DNA from: Planctomycetota bacterium
GTDB lineage: Bacteria > Planctomycetota > B15-G4
Reading direction: 5' to 3'
DNA length: 64,000 nucleotides
Assembly (NCBI GenBank): GCA_029259695.1
Contig: JAJDEQ010000135.1
Span: forward strand, 26,757 to 90,756
The translations under genes and the position numbers were made by a program. Positions within the stretch are counted from its first letter, which is position 1; each line of letters starts with the position of its first letter. Below the pieces are notes generated by a model, which had not been told where the DNA came from, did not search any database, and worked only from the letters and a program-made list of their open reading frames with translations. Shown here one piece after another: positions 45,711-53,651 of this stretch.

Positions 45711-47486
45711 TCAGCGGCCGCCCTTCTTGCTCTTGCCGCCGCCCTTCTTCTTCGGCTTGGGCTTGGGCTTCGCCTTGGGTTTGGGTTTCGGTTTCTTGGG
45801 CGCCTTCTTGGGCGCCTTCTTCCCCTGGGCCGCGGTCTTGGCCTGCAACTGCTTGAGGTAGTTGGCCTCGAGCGCCTTGATGTCGGCCGGCGTGAGGCCG
45901 ACGGGAAGCGCCGTGAGCGCGTTCAGGCCCTCCATCAGGTCCGGGGGTGGACGCGCTTCCTGGAGGTCTTCGGCGAATTGGCCCTGGGCCTCGAGCAGTT
46001 CCCACGTGAAGCGCGCCCGGGGGCCGAGGCGTCCGCGCAGGCGCTCGATCACGGCGAGCCGCGATTCGAACAAGGCGCCGCGTACGCCGAGGGTGCTCAT
46101 GCGTGCCTCGATCAACTGATCGTAGGTGTCGATGAGTTCCTCGACGGTCTCCTTCGGCACCGGCTGCGTGACGTAGAGCTGGTTCATCAGCTGGTTCTTT
46201 TGCTTCACCAGCGAGACCTTCTGGTCGAGCGCGGCCAGGCGGGCGTCGTTCTCGGTGATCGGGAGCGTCTCGAGATCCCGCTCGGCGGCCTCGAGGTTGC
46301 GCTCGACCTTGGGCAACTCCGCGGCGAGTTCGAGCAACTCGGATTCCTTGAGGACCGCCGTGTACAGCTCGGAGATGCGCTTGCCCAACTCGGCGTCGGT
46401 GACCGGCTCGGTCGAGGTCGGATCGTTCTCCATCAACCACTTCCCGACCTGTTGCCAGACCTCGTTGCGCGCCGACTCGTTGTCGAGCACCAGCAGAGCC
46501 AGGCTGGCGCCCGCTTCCATCGTCCCGGGAGACAGCTCGTTGAGCTTCTCGGTGATGCGGTCGACCGTGTCGTCTTCCGCGATGCCATAGGCGATGTCGG
46601 TGCCGAGCTGAGCCAGGACGAAGTAGTCGATCTCGCGCTGGATGATGCGGTCGCGCGTGCGCACGGCCTTGTCGCGCTTGGCCCAGCTGCTCTTCTGCAT
46701 GAAGTCGTTGTTGTGCTGCAGCCATTGGTCCAGCGGCCTGGTGGAGCGCGACGCGTCGTAGGCCTGACGCAACTGTTCGAGCACCAGCAATTCGCCGGTG
46801 GCAAGGGGGGTCTGTTTGCGCGGTTCCGGGAGCGGGAAGACCTGGCGCGGGGCCTGCCGTGCGAACTCCTGGAAGCCGCTCGTGTCCTGTGCGATCCGAT
46901 CCCAGCGCTCCCGCAGCTTCCCACCCAGGCGCTCCGGGTCCTCGGCTCCGAGTGTGTCCCGTTCGTGCTGCTGCACCGTCAGCTCGAAGGTGAGTGCTTC
47001 GATGAAGCCCCGCATGAAGCGGTCGGCGGCGGCGGACGAGTCGCTGCTGTCGGCGATGTCGTATTGCTCGTTGGTCGGCCGGGGCTCGGGCTCGAGCGCG
47101 CGGGAGGCGCGGCCGTCGGGCGGCTGCCTGCCGCGCGGCTTGCCTCTCGCCGGCTTGCCGGAGCGGTCCTGGGCCCCGCCAGCGGCAGGTTCGGCCTGGC
47201 TCTTGGCGGGAGCGGGCTCGGGAGGGGCGGCCTGGGCCGGCTTCCCGCCGGCCTTCGGGGCGGGAGCAGCTTCGGTCGGCTCGTCGTCCGCCTTCCCGGC
47301 GGGAGCGGCCGGGGCCGGCTCGTCGCCGGTCGCCTCGACGGGGGCGTCCTCGGCCGGCTCGTCCTTGGCCGGCTCCGAGGGGAGGGCCGGCTGCTCGGTC
47401 TCGGCGGGCTCTTCCCCGGCGGGGACGTCCTCCGATTGGCCGGCTGCCGCCGGGGCGGCCACCAGGGTCAGCAGCAGGAGCAGCAT
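45711..47486 (-). CDS. Exported protein with acidic Pro/Ala-rich start and Lys/Pro-rich tail
   Basis: 591 residues, no recognised family. A signal peptide (MLLLLLTLVAAPAAAG) supports the ATG at 47486. Residues 20-135 are low-complexity Pro/Ala/Glu/Lys, for instance AGEEPAETEQPALPSEP. A helical middle part (about 150-540) has charged segments such as LPKVERNLEAAERDLE and VSLVKQKNQLMNQLY. The end is a striking cationic tail of repeated KP and KK (KAPKKAPKKPKPKPKAKPKP and on). The pI must change strongly along the chain. It could bridge the wall and nucleic acid or acidic polymers, but this is speculative. It is convergent with the acyl-CoA dehydrogenase gene. Confidence 0.72.
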   Translation of the reverse strand: MLLLLLTLVAAPAAAGQSEDVPAGEEPAETEQPALPSEPAKDEPAEDAPVEATGDEPAPAAPAGKADDEPTEAAPAPKAGGKPAQAAPPEPAPAKSQAEPAAGGAQDRSGKPARGKPRGRQPPDGRASRALEPEPRPTNEQYDIADSSDSSAAADRFMRGFIEALTFELTVQQHERDTLGAEDPERLGGKLRERWDRIAQDTSGFQEFARQAPRQVFPLPEPRKQTPLATGELLVLEQLRQAYDASRSTRPLDQWLQHNNDFMQKSSWAKRDKAVRTRDRIIQREIDYFVLAQLGTDIAYGIAEDDTVDRITEKLNELSPGTMEAGASLALLVLDNESARNEVWQQVGKWLMENDPTSTEPVTDAELGKRISELYTAVLKESELLELAAELPKVERNLEAAERDLETLPITENDARLAALDQKVSLVKQKNQLMNQLYVTQPVPKETVEELIDTYDQLIEARMSTLGVRGALFESRLAVIERLRGRLGPRARFTWELLEAQGQFAEDLQEARPPPDLMEGLNALTALPVGLTPADIKALEANYLKQLQAKTAAQGKKAPKKAPKKPKPKPKAKPKPKPKKKGGGKSKKGGR

Positions 47487-47535
47487 GATTGGGGGGTGAT
47501 GACGGAGGAGGCCGGGCCTGCCGCTGGCGGGGGCC

Positions 47536-47563
47536 TTGGCACGGCGCGCCTCAAGCGTAGAAT
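47536..47563 (+). promoter_or_regulatory. Candidate sigma-70 promoter for the bL37-like gene
   Basis: TTGGCA (47536-47541), 16-base spacer, TAGAAT (47558-47563), 55 bases before the ATG at 47619. The leader contains a stem GGGCC-AAGAA-GGCCC near 47580-47594. Confidence 0.55.
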
Positions 47564-47618
47564 GGCGGGCTTCCCCCCGGGGGCCAAGAAGGCCCGTTAC
47601 CGGAGCACGGAGGCACGC

Positions 47619-47720
47619 ATGGCCAAGCCGAACCGCAAGATCAAGAAGGCGAACCACGGCAAGCGCCCGTGCGCGGCCCGCAGGGCGAGGAAGATCAACA
47701 AGAAGCGCGTCCGGACCTGA
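47619..47720 (+). CDS. 33-residue basic protein resembling ribosomal protein bL37
   Basis: A very short gene with its own promoter, a GGAGG ribosome site before the ATG and a downstream terminator. The product starts MAKPNRKIKKANHGKRP, ends in a Lys/Arg-rich tail and has 14 basic residues. From memory, the actinobacterial ribosomal protein bL37 (24 residues in mycobacteria) is a basic peptide ending in ANHGKRPN, and the shared ANHGKRP core is notable. I infer a ribosome-bound small protein, possibly a bL37 homologue with a longer tail. Another ribosome- or nucleic-acid-binding peptide is possible. Codon use agrees with the surroundings and the frame is uninterrupted, so I treat it as a real gene. 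Confidence 0.7.
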   Translation: MAKPNRKIKKANHGKRPCAARRARKINKKRVRT

Positions 47721-47836
47721 TCTCTTCACTGAGTTGGCGTCCCTGCTGACTCTATCGGCCGCTGTGCGGCCCCGCGCCGCAGCAGATCCATCCGAATGGC
47801 CCCGTCGTGGCGCTGATCGCCCGGGGGTGCCCCCTG

Positions 47837-47858
47837 CGAGCCCGCAAGGCTCGTTTTA
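47837..47858 (+). terminator. Rho-independent terminator after the bL37-like gene
   Basis: A CGAGCC/GGCTCG stem (47837-47842 with 47848-47853), a CGCAA loop and TTTTA. It lies in the 369-base gap 47721-48089. In the rest of that gap I see GC-rich sequence and a TAGACT hexamer at 47962-47967, but no -35 at proper distance. Confidence 0.7.
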
Positions 47859-48089
47859 TAGCCGAACCTGCTGTCGCGACGGGGGTTCCGGCTCGGGGCA
47901 CGCGAGAATCTCGCAGTCGGCCAGGGGCCGTGGTCCGCCCGTTGCGCCCAAGATGGGGTGGTAGACTCGCCGGGGGGTGCGGGCAGCACCGGGCAGCGAG
48001 ATGGCGTCGCTTGCCGGGCAGACTGTCTGCGACTCCATCCCCTTGTCCCATCCCTTCGTCTTCGTCCAACCCGATCGCAGGCTTGAACC

Positions 48090-49187
48090 ATGAGCAGACC
48101 GACCTTTCGTCTGGCCCTCGCCGCGCTGGCCCTGAGCATCGCCGCCCCTGGATTGGCAGCCCAGAACTGCGCCGTCGTCAGTGAGAACTTCTGGAAGAAC
48201 GACACTCTTCCGCAGGTTCCCGCCGGCCCCCTCGCGACAGCGATCATCCAGGGACTCTGCGAGGGCGAGGCTGCCGCGCAGGTGTTCACGCTCGGTGTCG
48301 GGCAGCCGCTGCAGAAGATCAACAAGGTGGCCATCGGCTTCGGTCATCCGCTCGGCGCCTCCGGCTTCAACGCCAACACCGACGTGGAGATCTACGACGG
48401 CGTCACCTTCAACGGCACCCAGGCGATCCTGGGCCCGAAGGTCTTCGACCTGAACGACGACCTTCAGTCCGACATGCAGGTGGTCACTCACGGCATCAAC
48501 GAGCTCGACCTGTCGGGCCAGAACATCGTCGTGGGCAACGACCCCTCGCGGAAGTTCGTGATCGCGTTCCGCATGAGCATCAACCCCAACGGTGACTGCC
48601 CGAGCGGGTTCCCGATCAACTTCTTCACCGACTACGACGGCCTGTCGACCGGCTGCACGACCACGCCCCAGACGAGCCTGATCGACAGCCCCGACTTCGG
48701 CGGCTGGGTGGACGCCAGCACGGCGCAGTTGCTCGGCTTCAACATCTGCGGTGGCTTCATCAACGCCTTCAACGGCAACTGGGTGATCCGCGCCTGCAGC
48801 GAGGACGTGGGCGGCAGTCCGACCGGACAGTTCGTGGACCTCGGCTTCGGCCTCGCCGGGACCTTCGCGCCGACGCTGGCGGGCAATGGCTCGCTCGTGG
48901 GCGGTGCGAGCTTCAACCTCGAGTGGGCCGGGCTGCCACCTTTCGGCACGACGTTCCTCGTCGTGGGCGTGTCCACGTTGTTCGCCCCGTTCAAGGGCGG
49001 GACGCTGGTGCCCAAGGACGATCTGATCATCAGCCTGCCCACAGGACTGGGGGCGCTCGTGCTGCCGGCCTCGATGCCGGTGGGTCTTCCATCGAACGTG
49101 TCGATCTGGCTCCAGTCGTGGACGCCGGACGCCGGTGGCCCTGTCGGCTTCGATGCGACCAACGCGCTCGAGTTGATCACGCCGTAG
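48090..49187 (+). CDS. Exported protein with C-terminal surface-type domain
   Basis: 365 residues with a clear signal peptide (MSRPTFRLALAALALSIAAP, cleavage near LAAQN). The middle contains beta-rich segments with Asn/Asp/Gly (GFNANTDVEIYDGVTFNG; LSGQNIVVGNDPSRKFVIAF) and four or more cysteines that could form disulfides. The end (about 265-365) follows the pattern DLGFGLAGTFAPTLAGNGSL ... FLVVGVSTLFAPFKGG, a domain I associate with secreted proteins of high-GC planctomycetes; this is recollection, not a search. A surface or extracellular role is likely but unproven. The ATG at 48090 has no obvious Shine-Dalgarno. Confidence 0.75.
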   Translation: MSRPTFRLALAALALSIAAPGLAAQNCAVVSENFWKNDTLPQVPAGPLATAIIQGLCEGEAAAQVFTLGVGQPLQKINKVAIGFGHPLGASGFNANTDVEIYDGVTFNGTQAILGPKVFDLNDDLQSDMQVVTHGINELDLSGQNIVVGNDPSRKFVIAFRMSINPNGDCPSGFPINFFTDYDGLSTGCTTTPQTSLIDSPDFGGWVDASTAQLLGFNICGGFINAFNGNWVIRACSEDVGGSPTGQFVDLGFGLAGTFAPTLAGNGSLVGGASFNLEWAGLPPFGTTFLVVGVSTLFAPFKGGTLVPKDDLIISLPTGLGALVLPASMPVGLPSNVSIWLQSWTPDAGGPVGFDATNALELITP

Positions 49188-49266
49188 CGCGGGCGACGTT
49201 CGACACACTCGCGACGGCCGTCCGGTGACCCCGGGCGGCCGTCGTGCGTTGAGGGACGCGCCGTGG

Positions 49267-49782
49267 TCAGGCGCGCAGGTGACCCCGCGCGATCTCCACG
49301 TAGTGCCGGGCGTGTTCCTGGAACTCGGCGATCTGCTCGTCGCTCACGGAGCGGATGATCTTGCCGGGCACGCCGGCCACCAGCGAGCGTGGGGGGATGC
49401 GCGCGTTCTCCTTGACCAGCGCCCCGGCCGCGATCACGCAGCCGTCGCCGATCTCCGAGCCGCCCAGCACGATGGCGCCGATGCCGATCAGGCACCCGTC
49501 GCCCACCCGCCGGCCGTGCACGATGGCCGCGTGCCCGATCGTGACCCAGCGCCCGATGTCGTTGGGCACGCCGGTGTCGGTGTGCACCACCGCGTTGTCC
49601 TGGACGTTGGTGCCGGTCCCGATCGAGATCGGCGCGCAGTCACCGCGGATCACCGTGCCGTACCACACGCTGACGTCGCGGCCCAGGGCGACGTCGCCGC
49701 AGACGACCGCCGTCGATGCCAGCATGGCTCCCTCGCGCGGAGCCACGTGACACAGGGCGAGGTGGGGTGCTTCTCGGCTCAT
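49267..49782 (-). CDS. Gamma-carbonic anhydrase-family protein
   Basis: 171 residues forming a left-handed beta-helix, with hexapeptide repeats throughout (ISIGTGTNVQDN, IGRWVTIGHAAIVHG, IGDGCVIAAGALV). The metal histidines occur as VVHTD and IGHAAIVHG, as in gamma-class carbonic anhydrases and YrdA/PaaY relatives. The reaction (CO2 hydration) is possible but many family members have other roles. The ATG at 49782 overlaps the CPBP gene stop (ATGA), placing it last in a three-gene unit with the aminotransferase and the CPBP protease. Confidence 0.9.
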   Translation of the reverse strand: MSREAPHLALCHVAPREGAMLASTAVVCGDVALGRDVSVWYGTVIRGDCAPISIGTGTNVQDNAVVHTDTGVPNDIGRWVTIGHAAIVHGRRVGDGCLIGIGAIVLGGSEIGDGCVIAAGALVKENARIPPRSLVAGVPGKIIRSVSDEQIAEFQEHARHYVEIARGHLRA

Positions 49783-50609
49783 GAGGTGGTCTCCGTTGCG
49801 ACCAGGAGCAGCGTGAGGCCGTTCTGCAGCGCGTGCACGAGGCACGGGACGAGCAGGCTGCCCGTGCGTTCGTAGGCCCACGCGAGCAGCATGCCCAACA
49901 AGGCCACCGGCAGGAAGACCGACACGTCGTGCAGGGACGCGAAGATCAGCCCGGAGATCACCATGGCCCACGGCGCCGGGAGCCCGCGGCGCAGTCCGCC
50001 GTAGAGCGCGCCGCGAAACACGATCTCCTCGCCCACGGGAATCACGAGCACCATGGCCAGCCAGACGATGGGTGAACTGTGGGTCGCCGGATCGGCGGCG
50101 AACAGGGCCAGCTGTTCCTGCACGCCGGAGTCGACGCCCAGCAGGCCGAGCAGCACGTCGTTCACCAGCCGGGCCGCCACGAGCACCGGCACGCAGGCGA
50201 CCCACAGGCAGGTGCCCCAGGCGAGGGCCGACGCGCCACGATGGGCGCGCAGGCCGAGGTCGTCCACGCGCCGGTGGATGCACCAGGCCGCCGTCATGAT
50301 CAACGCGGCGCTGACGGCGGTCGAGAGGGCCTGCAGTCCGACCAGCAACGGCAGGGGCAGTGCCTCGGCGTCGTCCGGGCCCGGGAGTTCGGGGAGCCAC
50401 GCCGCGCTGCGCAGGAGCGCGAGCGAGAGCGGCAGCACGAACAGGGCCGCCATCAGTCCCAGCACGAACAGCAGCACTCCGTGGGGTGACGTGGCGGCCT
50501 GCTGCAGCCCCTGCATGCGCTTCACGCGCCCCATCACGAAGGCCATGGCGCCGGTGCTCGCGGCCAGGAGCAGCAGGATCAGCGGCAGCTGGACGAAGGG
50601 GGCACCCAC
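49779..50609 (-). CDS. CPBP-family intramembrane glutamic endopeptidase
   Basis: 276 residues with about eight spans. The CPBP (ABI) motifs are GEEIVFRGALYG (the EExxxR catalytic motif), FASLHDVSVF and the His/Asn of CLVHALQNGL. The family includes eukaryotic Rce1 and bacterial immunity or maturation proteases. The GTG start at 50609 is three bases after the aminotransferase stop and its end overlaps the gamma-CA start. A substrate is not evident. Confidence 0.88.
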   Translation of the reverse strand: MGAPFVQLPLILLLLAASTGAMAFVMGRVKRMQGLQQAATSPHGVLLFVLGLMAALFVLPLSLALLRSAAWLPELPGPDDAEALPLPLLVGLQALSTAVSAALIMTAAWCIHRRVDDLGLRAHRGASALAWGTCLWVACVPVLVAARLVNDVLLGLLGVDSGVQEQLALFAADPATHSSPIVWLAMVLVIPVGEEIVFRGALYGGLRRGLPAPWAMVISGLIFASLHDVSVFLPVALLGMLLAWAYERTGSLLVPCLVHALQNGLTLLLVATETTS

Positions 50610-50612
50610 GCC

Positions 50613-51746
50613 TCAGGGCAGCCGCTCGAGGAGTGTGTCGACCTCCTCGGTGGTGTTCCACGCGTGGGGGGCGAAGCGCACCCAGCCTCCGCGTTCGGCC
50701 ACGCTGACGCCGCGCTCGGTGAGCAGCTCCACGGCCTGCTCAGGGGTGTGGGCCGGGGGCGTGGCGGCCACGATGCCCGACTTCTCCGCGGTGACGCTGC
50801 GCGGTGTCGCCACGCGCCAGCCCCGGTCGGCCAGGCCGTCGGCGAGCCGGTCCGTCAGCTCCAGGATGCGCGCCGACATGTTCTCCACACCGGTGTGGAG
50901 AAGCAGCTCGAGGCAGGCATCGATCGCGAAGACCTCGAGCTGGGGCATGCTCGCGAACTCGAACCGCCGCGCGTCGGCGTGCAGCGGGGCGTCGGTGCGG
51001 TAGGGCTCGAACGGTGACTCCACGCTGAGCCAGGAGACGAACGGGGTGTCGAGTTGTTCCACCAGGTCGCGACGGCAATAGAACAGCCCGATGCCTTCCA
51101 GGCCGAGCATCCACTTGTGGGAATCGGCTGACAGGAAGTCGATGCGCGAGGCGCGCACGTCGATCGGGAAGGCACCCAGAGTCTGGATTGCGTCCACGCA
51201 GAGCAGGGCGGGGTGGTCCGCCAGCAGCTCTCCCAGGCCTTGCAGGTCGAGCCGGAAGCCCTGGTCGAACAGGGCCGAAGGGACGGCCACCAAGCGGGTC
51301 CGCGGACCGAGGTGGGTCGCGATCGCCTCGAGCGGAACCCGTCCGGCCTGGCGCGGCACGACCACCACGCGCGCGCCGTGCCGCCTCTGCTGCCGGAACC
51401 ATGGAATATGGTTCGCCGGGACGTCATCCTGGATCACGATGATCTCGTCCCCAGGCCCGAACCCGAGGCCCTCGGCCACGGTGATCAGCCCCTGCGAAGT
51501 GCTCGTCGTGAAGGCGATCTCCGCCGGAGTTGCACCGATCAGCCGGGCTGCCTTCTCGCGGGCGACCTCCCGTCGCTGCAACCAGCGTTCGAAGTACACC
51601 GAGCCGGAGCGCATGGCGTCGTCAGCGAACTCATCCAGGGCCCGCCGCACGGGGATCGACAGAGGGGCGACCGCCGCGTGATTGAAGTAGATCCAGGATT
51701 CCGCGACGGGAAAGGCGGCTCGAAGGCCAGCAAGCGGGTCGGTCAT
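50613..51746 (-). CDS. Class V aminotransferase-fold PLP enzyme
   Basis: 377 residues with the fold of cysteine desulfurases and isopenicillin-N epimerases: YFNHAAVAPLSIPV near the start, FTTSTSQGLITVAEGLG for phosphate binding, LLCVDAIQTLGAFPIDV with the PLP Asp, and the PLP lysine in SADSHKWMLGLEGIG. A cysteine-desulfurase mobile Cys loop is not apparent, so it is more like epimerase/kynureninase-type relatives. It is the first gene of the minus-strand unit with CPBP and gamma-CA. The reaction cannot be read from sequence. Confidence 0.88.
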   Translation of the reverse strand: MTDPLAGLRAAFPVAESWIYFNHAAVAPLSIPVRRALDEFADDAMRSGSVYFERWLQRREVAREKAARLIGATPAEIAFTTSTSQGLITVAEGLGFGPGDEIIVIQDDVPANHIPWFRQQRRHGARVVVVPRQAGRVPLEAIATHLGPRTRLVAVPSALFDQGFRLDLQGLGELLADHPALLCVDAIQTLGAFPIDVRASRIDFLSADSHKWMLGLEGIGLFYCRRDLVEQLDTPFVSWLSVESPFEPYRTDAPLHADARRFEFASMPQLEVFAIDACLELLLHTGVENMSARILELTDRLADGLADRGWRVATPRSVTAEKSGIVAATPPAHTPEQAVELLTERGVSVAERGGWVRFAPHAWNTTEEVDTLLERLP

Positions 51747-51787
51747 CGACGATCTTCGGCCGAGGAGCGGCGGGGGGAGCAGCGCGG

Positions 51788-51812
51788 CGGGTCCGAGACG
51801 CGTTCGGACCCG
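51788..51812. promoter_or_regulatory. Hairpin in a divergent intergenic region
   Basis: A perfect 9-bp inverted repeat (51788-51796 with 51804-51812; 7-base loop) lies between the divergent aminotransferase gene and the gene at 51903. It could be an operator or a leader structure. No T-run follows on either strand. Confidence 0.35.
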
Positions 51813-51902
51813 CTAGCCGATCGCAGCGAACCCGTTCTACACTACGCGTCGACCGAGCGGCAAAAGCCGCGATCGTCTTCACCGCGGACAGGCACCTCGT
51901 CG

Positions 51903-52931
51903 ATGGGAACGTCCCCTTTGGGATCGACTTCCGGCCCCCTGGGGTCGCGCTCGGGCGCCAGCCGGGACGCGGCGGTCGAGCTGTTGCTCGCCGAGCCCGA
52001 GCGGCTCGAGCCCGGGCTGGTGGGCCTCGACGCCGATCTCAAGCTCGACGAGCACGTCACCATCGACGCCCTGTTGCGCGATTCGCTGGGCTACCCGGTG
52101 GTCGTGCTCTTCGTGGGTGAGGACGTGGCCCGGGAGCTGGGACGCATGGCGGCCGTCGCCGAGGCGCTGCAACGCGGCCGCTACCTGCTGACCCGGCTGT
52201 ATCACAACAAGGGCATTGACCCCGCGCTGCGTCCGCGCTTCGTGCTGCTGGGGACGCGCTTCCCGGACAGTGCGCCGCGCCTGCTCGACATGATGGCGCA
52301 GGTGGAAGTGCACGCCGTCGAGTACCGCGTGGTCAAGAGCAGCGTCGGTCGGCCGGTGCTGGACCTGAACACGTTCCACCGCACGGCGGGTGGGGCGCTC
52401 GGCGGCTCCGAGTGGGGCACGAGCGGGCGGCCTGCGTCCAAGCCGTCCACGCCCGCGCGCCGCGAAGCTCGCCGTCCGGAACCGCCGCGGGCGAAGACAC
52501 CCGTCGCCGAGCCTGCGCCGCCGGTCGTTCCCGATGTCCGCCCGGTGGGCGACGAACTCATCGGCGCAACGCCGTCACCCGCGCCGGCGTCGGCGCCGCC
52601 TCCCGCTTCGAGACCAACCGGTGACGATGGCCTCGAACTGCTCGACGACGACATGCAGGGACCCGACCAGGCCCGCTCGCTCTACTTGCGGGCGCGAGAC
52701 TCGATCCGCTCCCTGTCGAGTGATGTGAAGGAGAGTCGCGAGAATGGCCAGGTCGTGTTCAAGGTGGACGAGCGCACGATCGCGGCGCTCGCCCTCGACG
52801 ACGACGGCCTCAAGATCCAGGTGGGGGACGAGCGCGTGGCCGGCGACGTGTTCGTCACCGACGACAAGGCCTTCAACGACCGCCTGAACTCGATCTTCAC
52901 GCTGTACTTCGATGCGATCGGGCTCGGCTGA
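51903..52931 (+). CDS. Protein with a degenerate nuclease-like N-terminal domain
   Basis: 342 residues. Residues about 20-150 recall a PD-(D/E)XK endonuclease layout: LVGLDADLKL, HVTIDALLRDSLGYPVVVLF, then helices and LLTRLYHNKGI. The usual E-x-K on the third strand is absent (VVLFVGED), so it is probably not an active nuclease. A Pro/Ala-rich linker (about 165-240) follows and then a folded C-terminal domain with YLRARDSIRSLSSDV and FNDRLNSIFTLYFDAIGLG. I do not recognise a named family. The start is the ATG at 51903; the 20-bp tandem repeat begins right after the stop. Confidence 0.65.
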   Translation: MGTSPLGSTSGPLGSRSGASRDAAVELLLAEPERLEPGLVGLDADLKLDEHVTIDALLRDSLGYPVVVLFVGEDVARELGRMAAVAEALQRGRYLLTRLYHNKGIDPALRPRFVLLGTRFPDSAPRLLDMMAQVEVHAVEYRVVKSSVGRPVLDLNTFHRTAGGALGGSEWGTSGRPASKPSTPARREARRPEPPRAKTPVAEPAPPVVPDVRPVGDELIGATPSPAPASAPPPASRPTGDDGLELLDDDMQGPDQARSLYLRARDSIRSLSSDVKESRENGQVVFKVDERTIAALALDDDGLKIQVGDERVAGDVFVTDDKAFNDRLNSIFTLYFDAIGLG

Positions 52932-53051
52932 ATCGACCTGACCGGGTCTGGGTCGACCTGACCGGGTCTGGGTCGAGCCGACTGGGGCTGGGTCGAGCCG
53001 ACCGGGGCTGGGTCGAGCCGACTGGGTCTGGGTCGAACTGACCGGGTCTGA
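52932..53051. repeat. Tandem repeat, six copies of 20 bp
   Basis: Units of 20 bases start at 52932, 52952, 52972, 52992, 53012 and 53032, on the consensus GTCGAnCnGAC(C/T)GGG(T/G)CTGG, and a seventh degenerate copy follows. There are no unique spacers. They occupy the space between the genes at 51903 and 53051 almost exactly. Confidence 0.9.
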
Positions 53052-53599
53052 TGTCGACTGGCCTGACCTGGGGGCGGATCGGGCCCGGACTGCGGCGGGC
53101 CACGGCGGGGGTCGGCCGAGCCGCTCGACACGGCGTGGGCGGGTCCCGGACCGGCCGGGGCGTTACGCGGTGGGGGCGCGCCCGTCTTGGGGGCGTGGAA
53201 GACAGGCGCTCGCTGGGCCCGGCCTTGGTCTTGCTCGGGGGGCTCGCCCTGATCCGGGCGCTTCGCCCGCTGGATGCGGTTGATCTCGACCGGCGAGGTG
53301 ATCGGGCCGGGGCCCGGACGCACTCACTGCAGGTGGCGGCTCGGGCCGGGCAGGAAGTGCCGCTGTCGCTGAGCACGCTTCGCGGGGAGCAATTCCGGCT
53401 GCTGCCGGGGGTGGGCCCGGTCCTGGCGGGCAGGCTGGAGCGGGCGAGGTGCGCCGCTGGGGGTATGCTCACCGCCGCGGCGCTGCGGGCCGTGGACGGG
53501 GTCGGGCCCACGTTGACGGCGCGCTGGCGCGCCCTGGGGCTCGATACCGGAAGTCGGCCCCAGTCCGGATTGGTGGCCCCAGGGTCCGAGAGTCCATAA
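53051..53599 (+). CDS. Membrane-anchored helix-hairpin-helix (ComEA-like) protein
   Basis: 182 residues from ATG 53051, or about 134 from a GTG at 53195. One hydrophobic span (LGPALVLLGGLALIRALRPL) anchors it. The C-terminal half holds two HhH motifs: FRLLPGVGPVLAGRLERAR and LRAVDGVGPTLTARW, which bind DNA without sequence preference. The arrangement is that of ComEA-type DNA receptors or related proteins. The basic Gly/Arg-rich segment ahead of the span, which is next to the tandem repeat, may not be translated if the later start is used. Confidence 0.68.
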   Translation: MSTGLTWGRIGPGLRRATAGVGRAARHGVGGSRTGRGVTRWGRARLGGVEDRRSLGPALVLLGGLALIRALRPLDAVDLDRRGDRAGARTHSLQVAARAGQEVPLSLSTLRGEQFRLLPGVGPVLAGRLERARCAAGGMLTAAALRAVDGVGPTLTARWRALGLDTGSRPQSGLVAPGSESP

Positions 53600-53651
53600 T
53601 TCCTCCCCCCCTCATCCCGCCCCGCACCGCCTCCCGGCGAGCGAGATTGCG

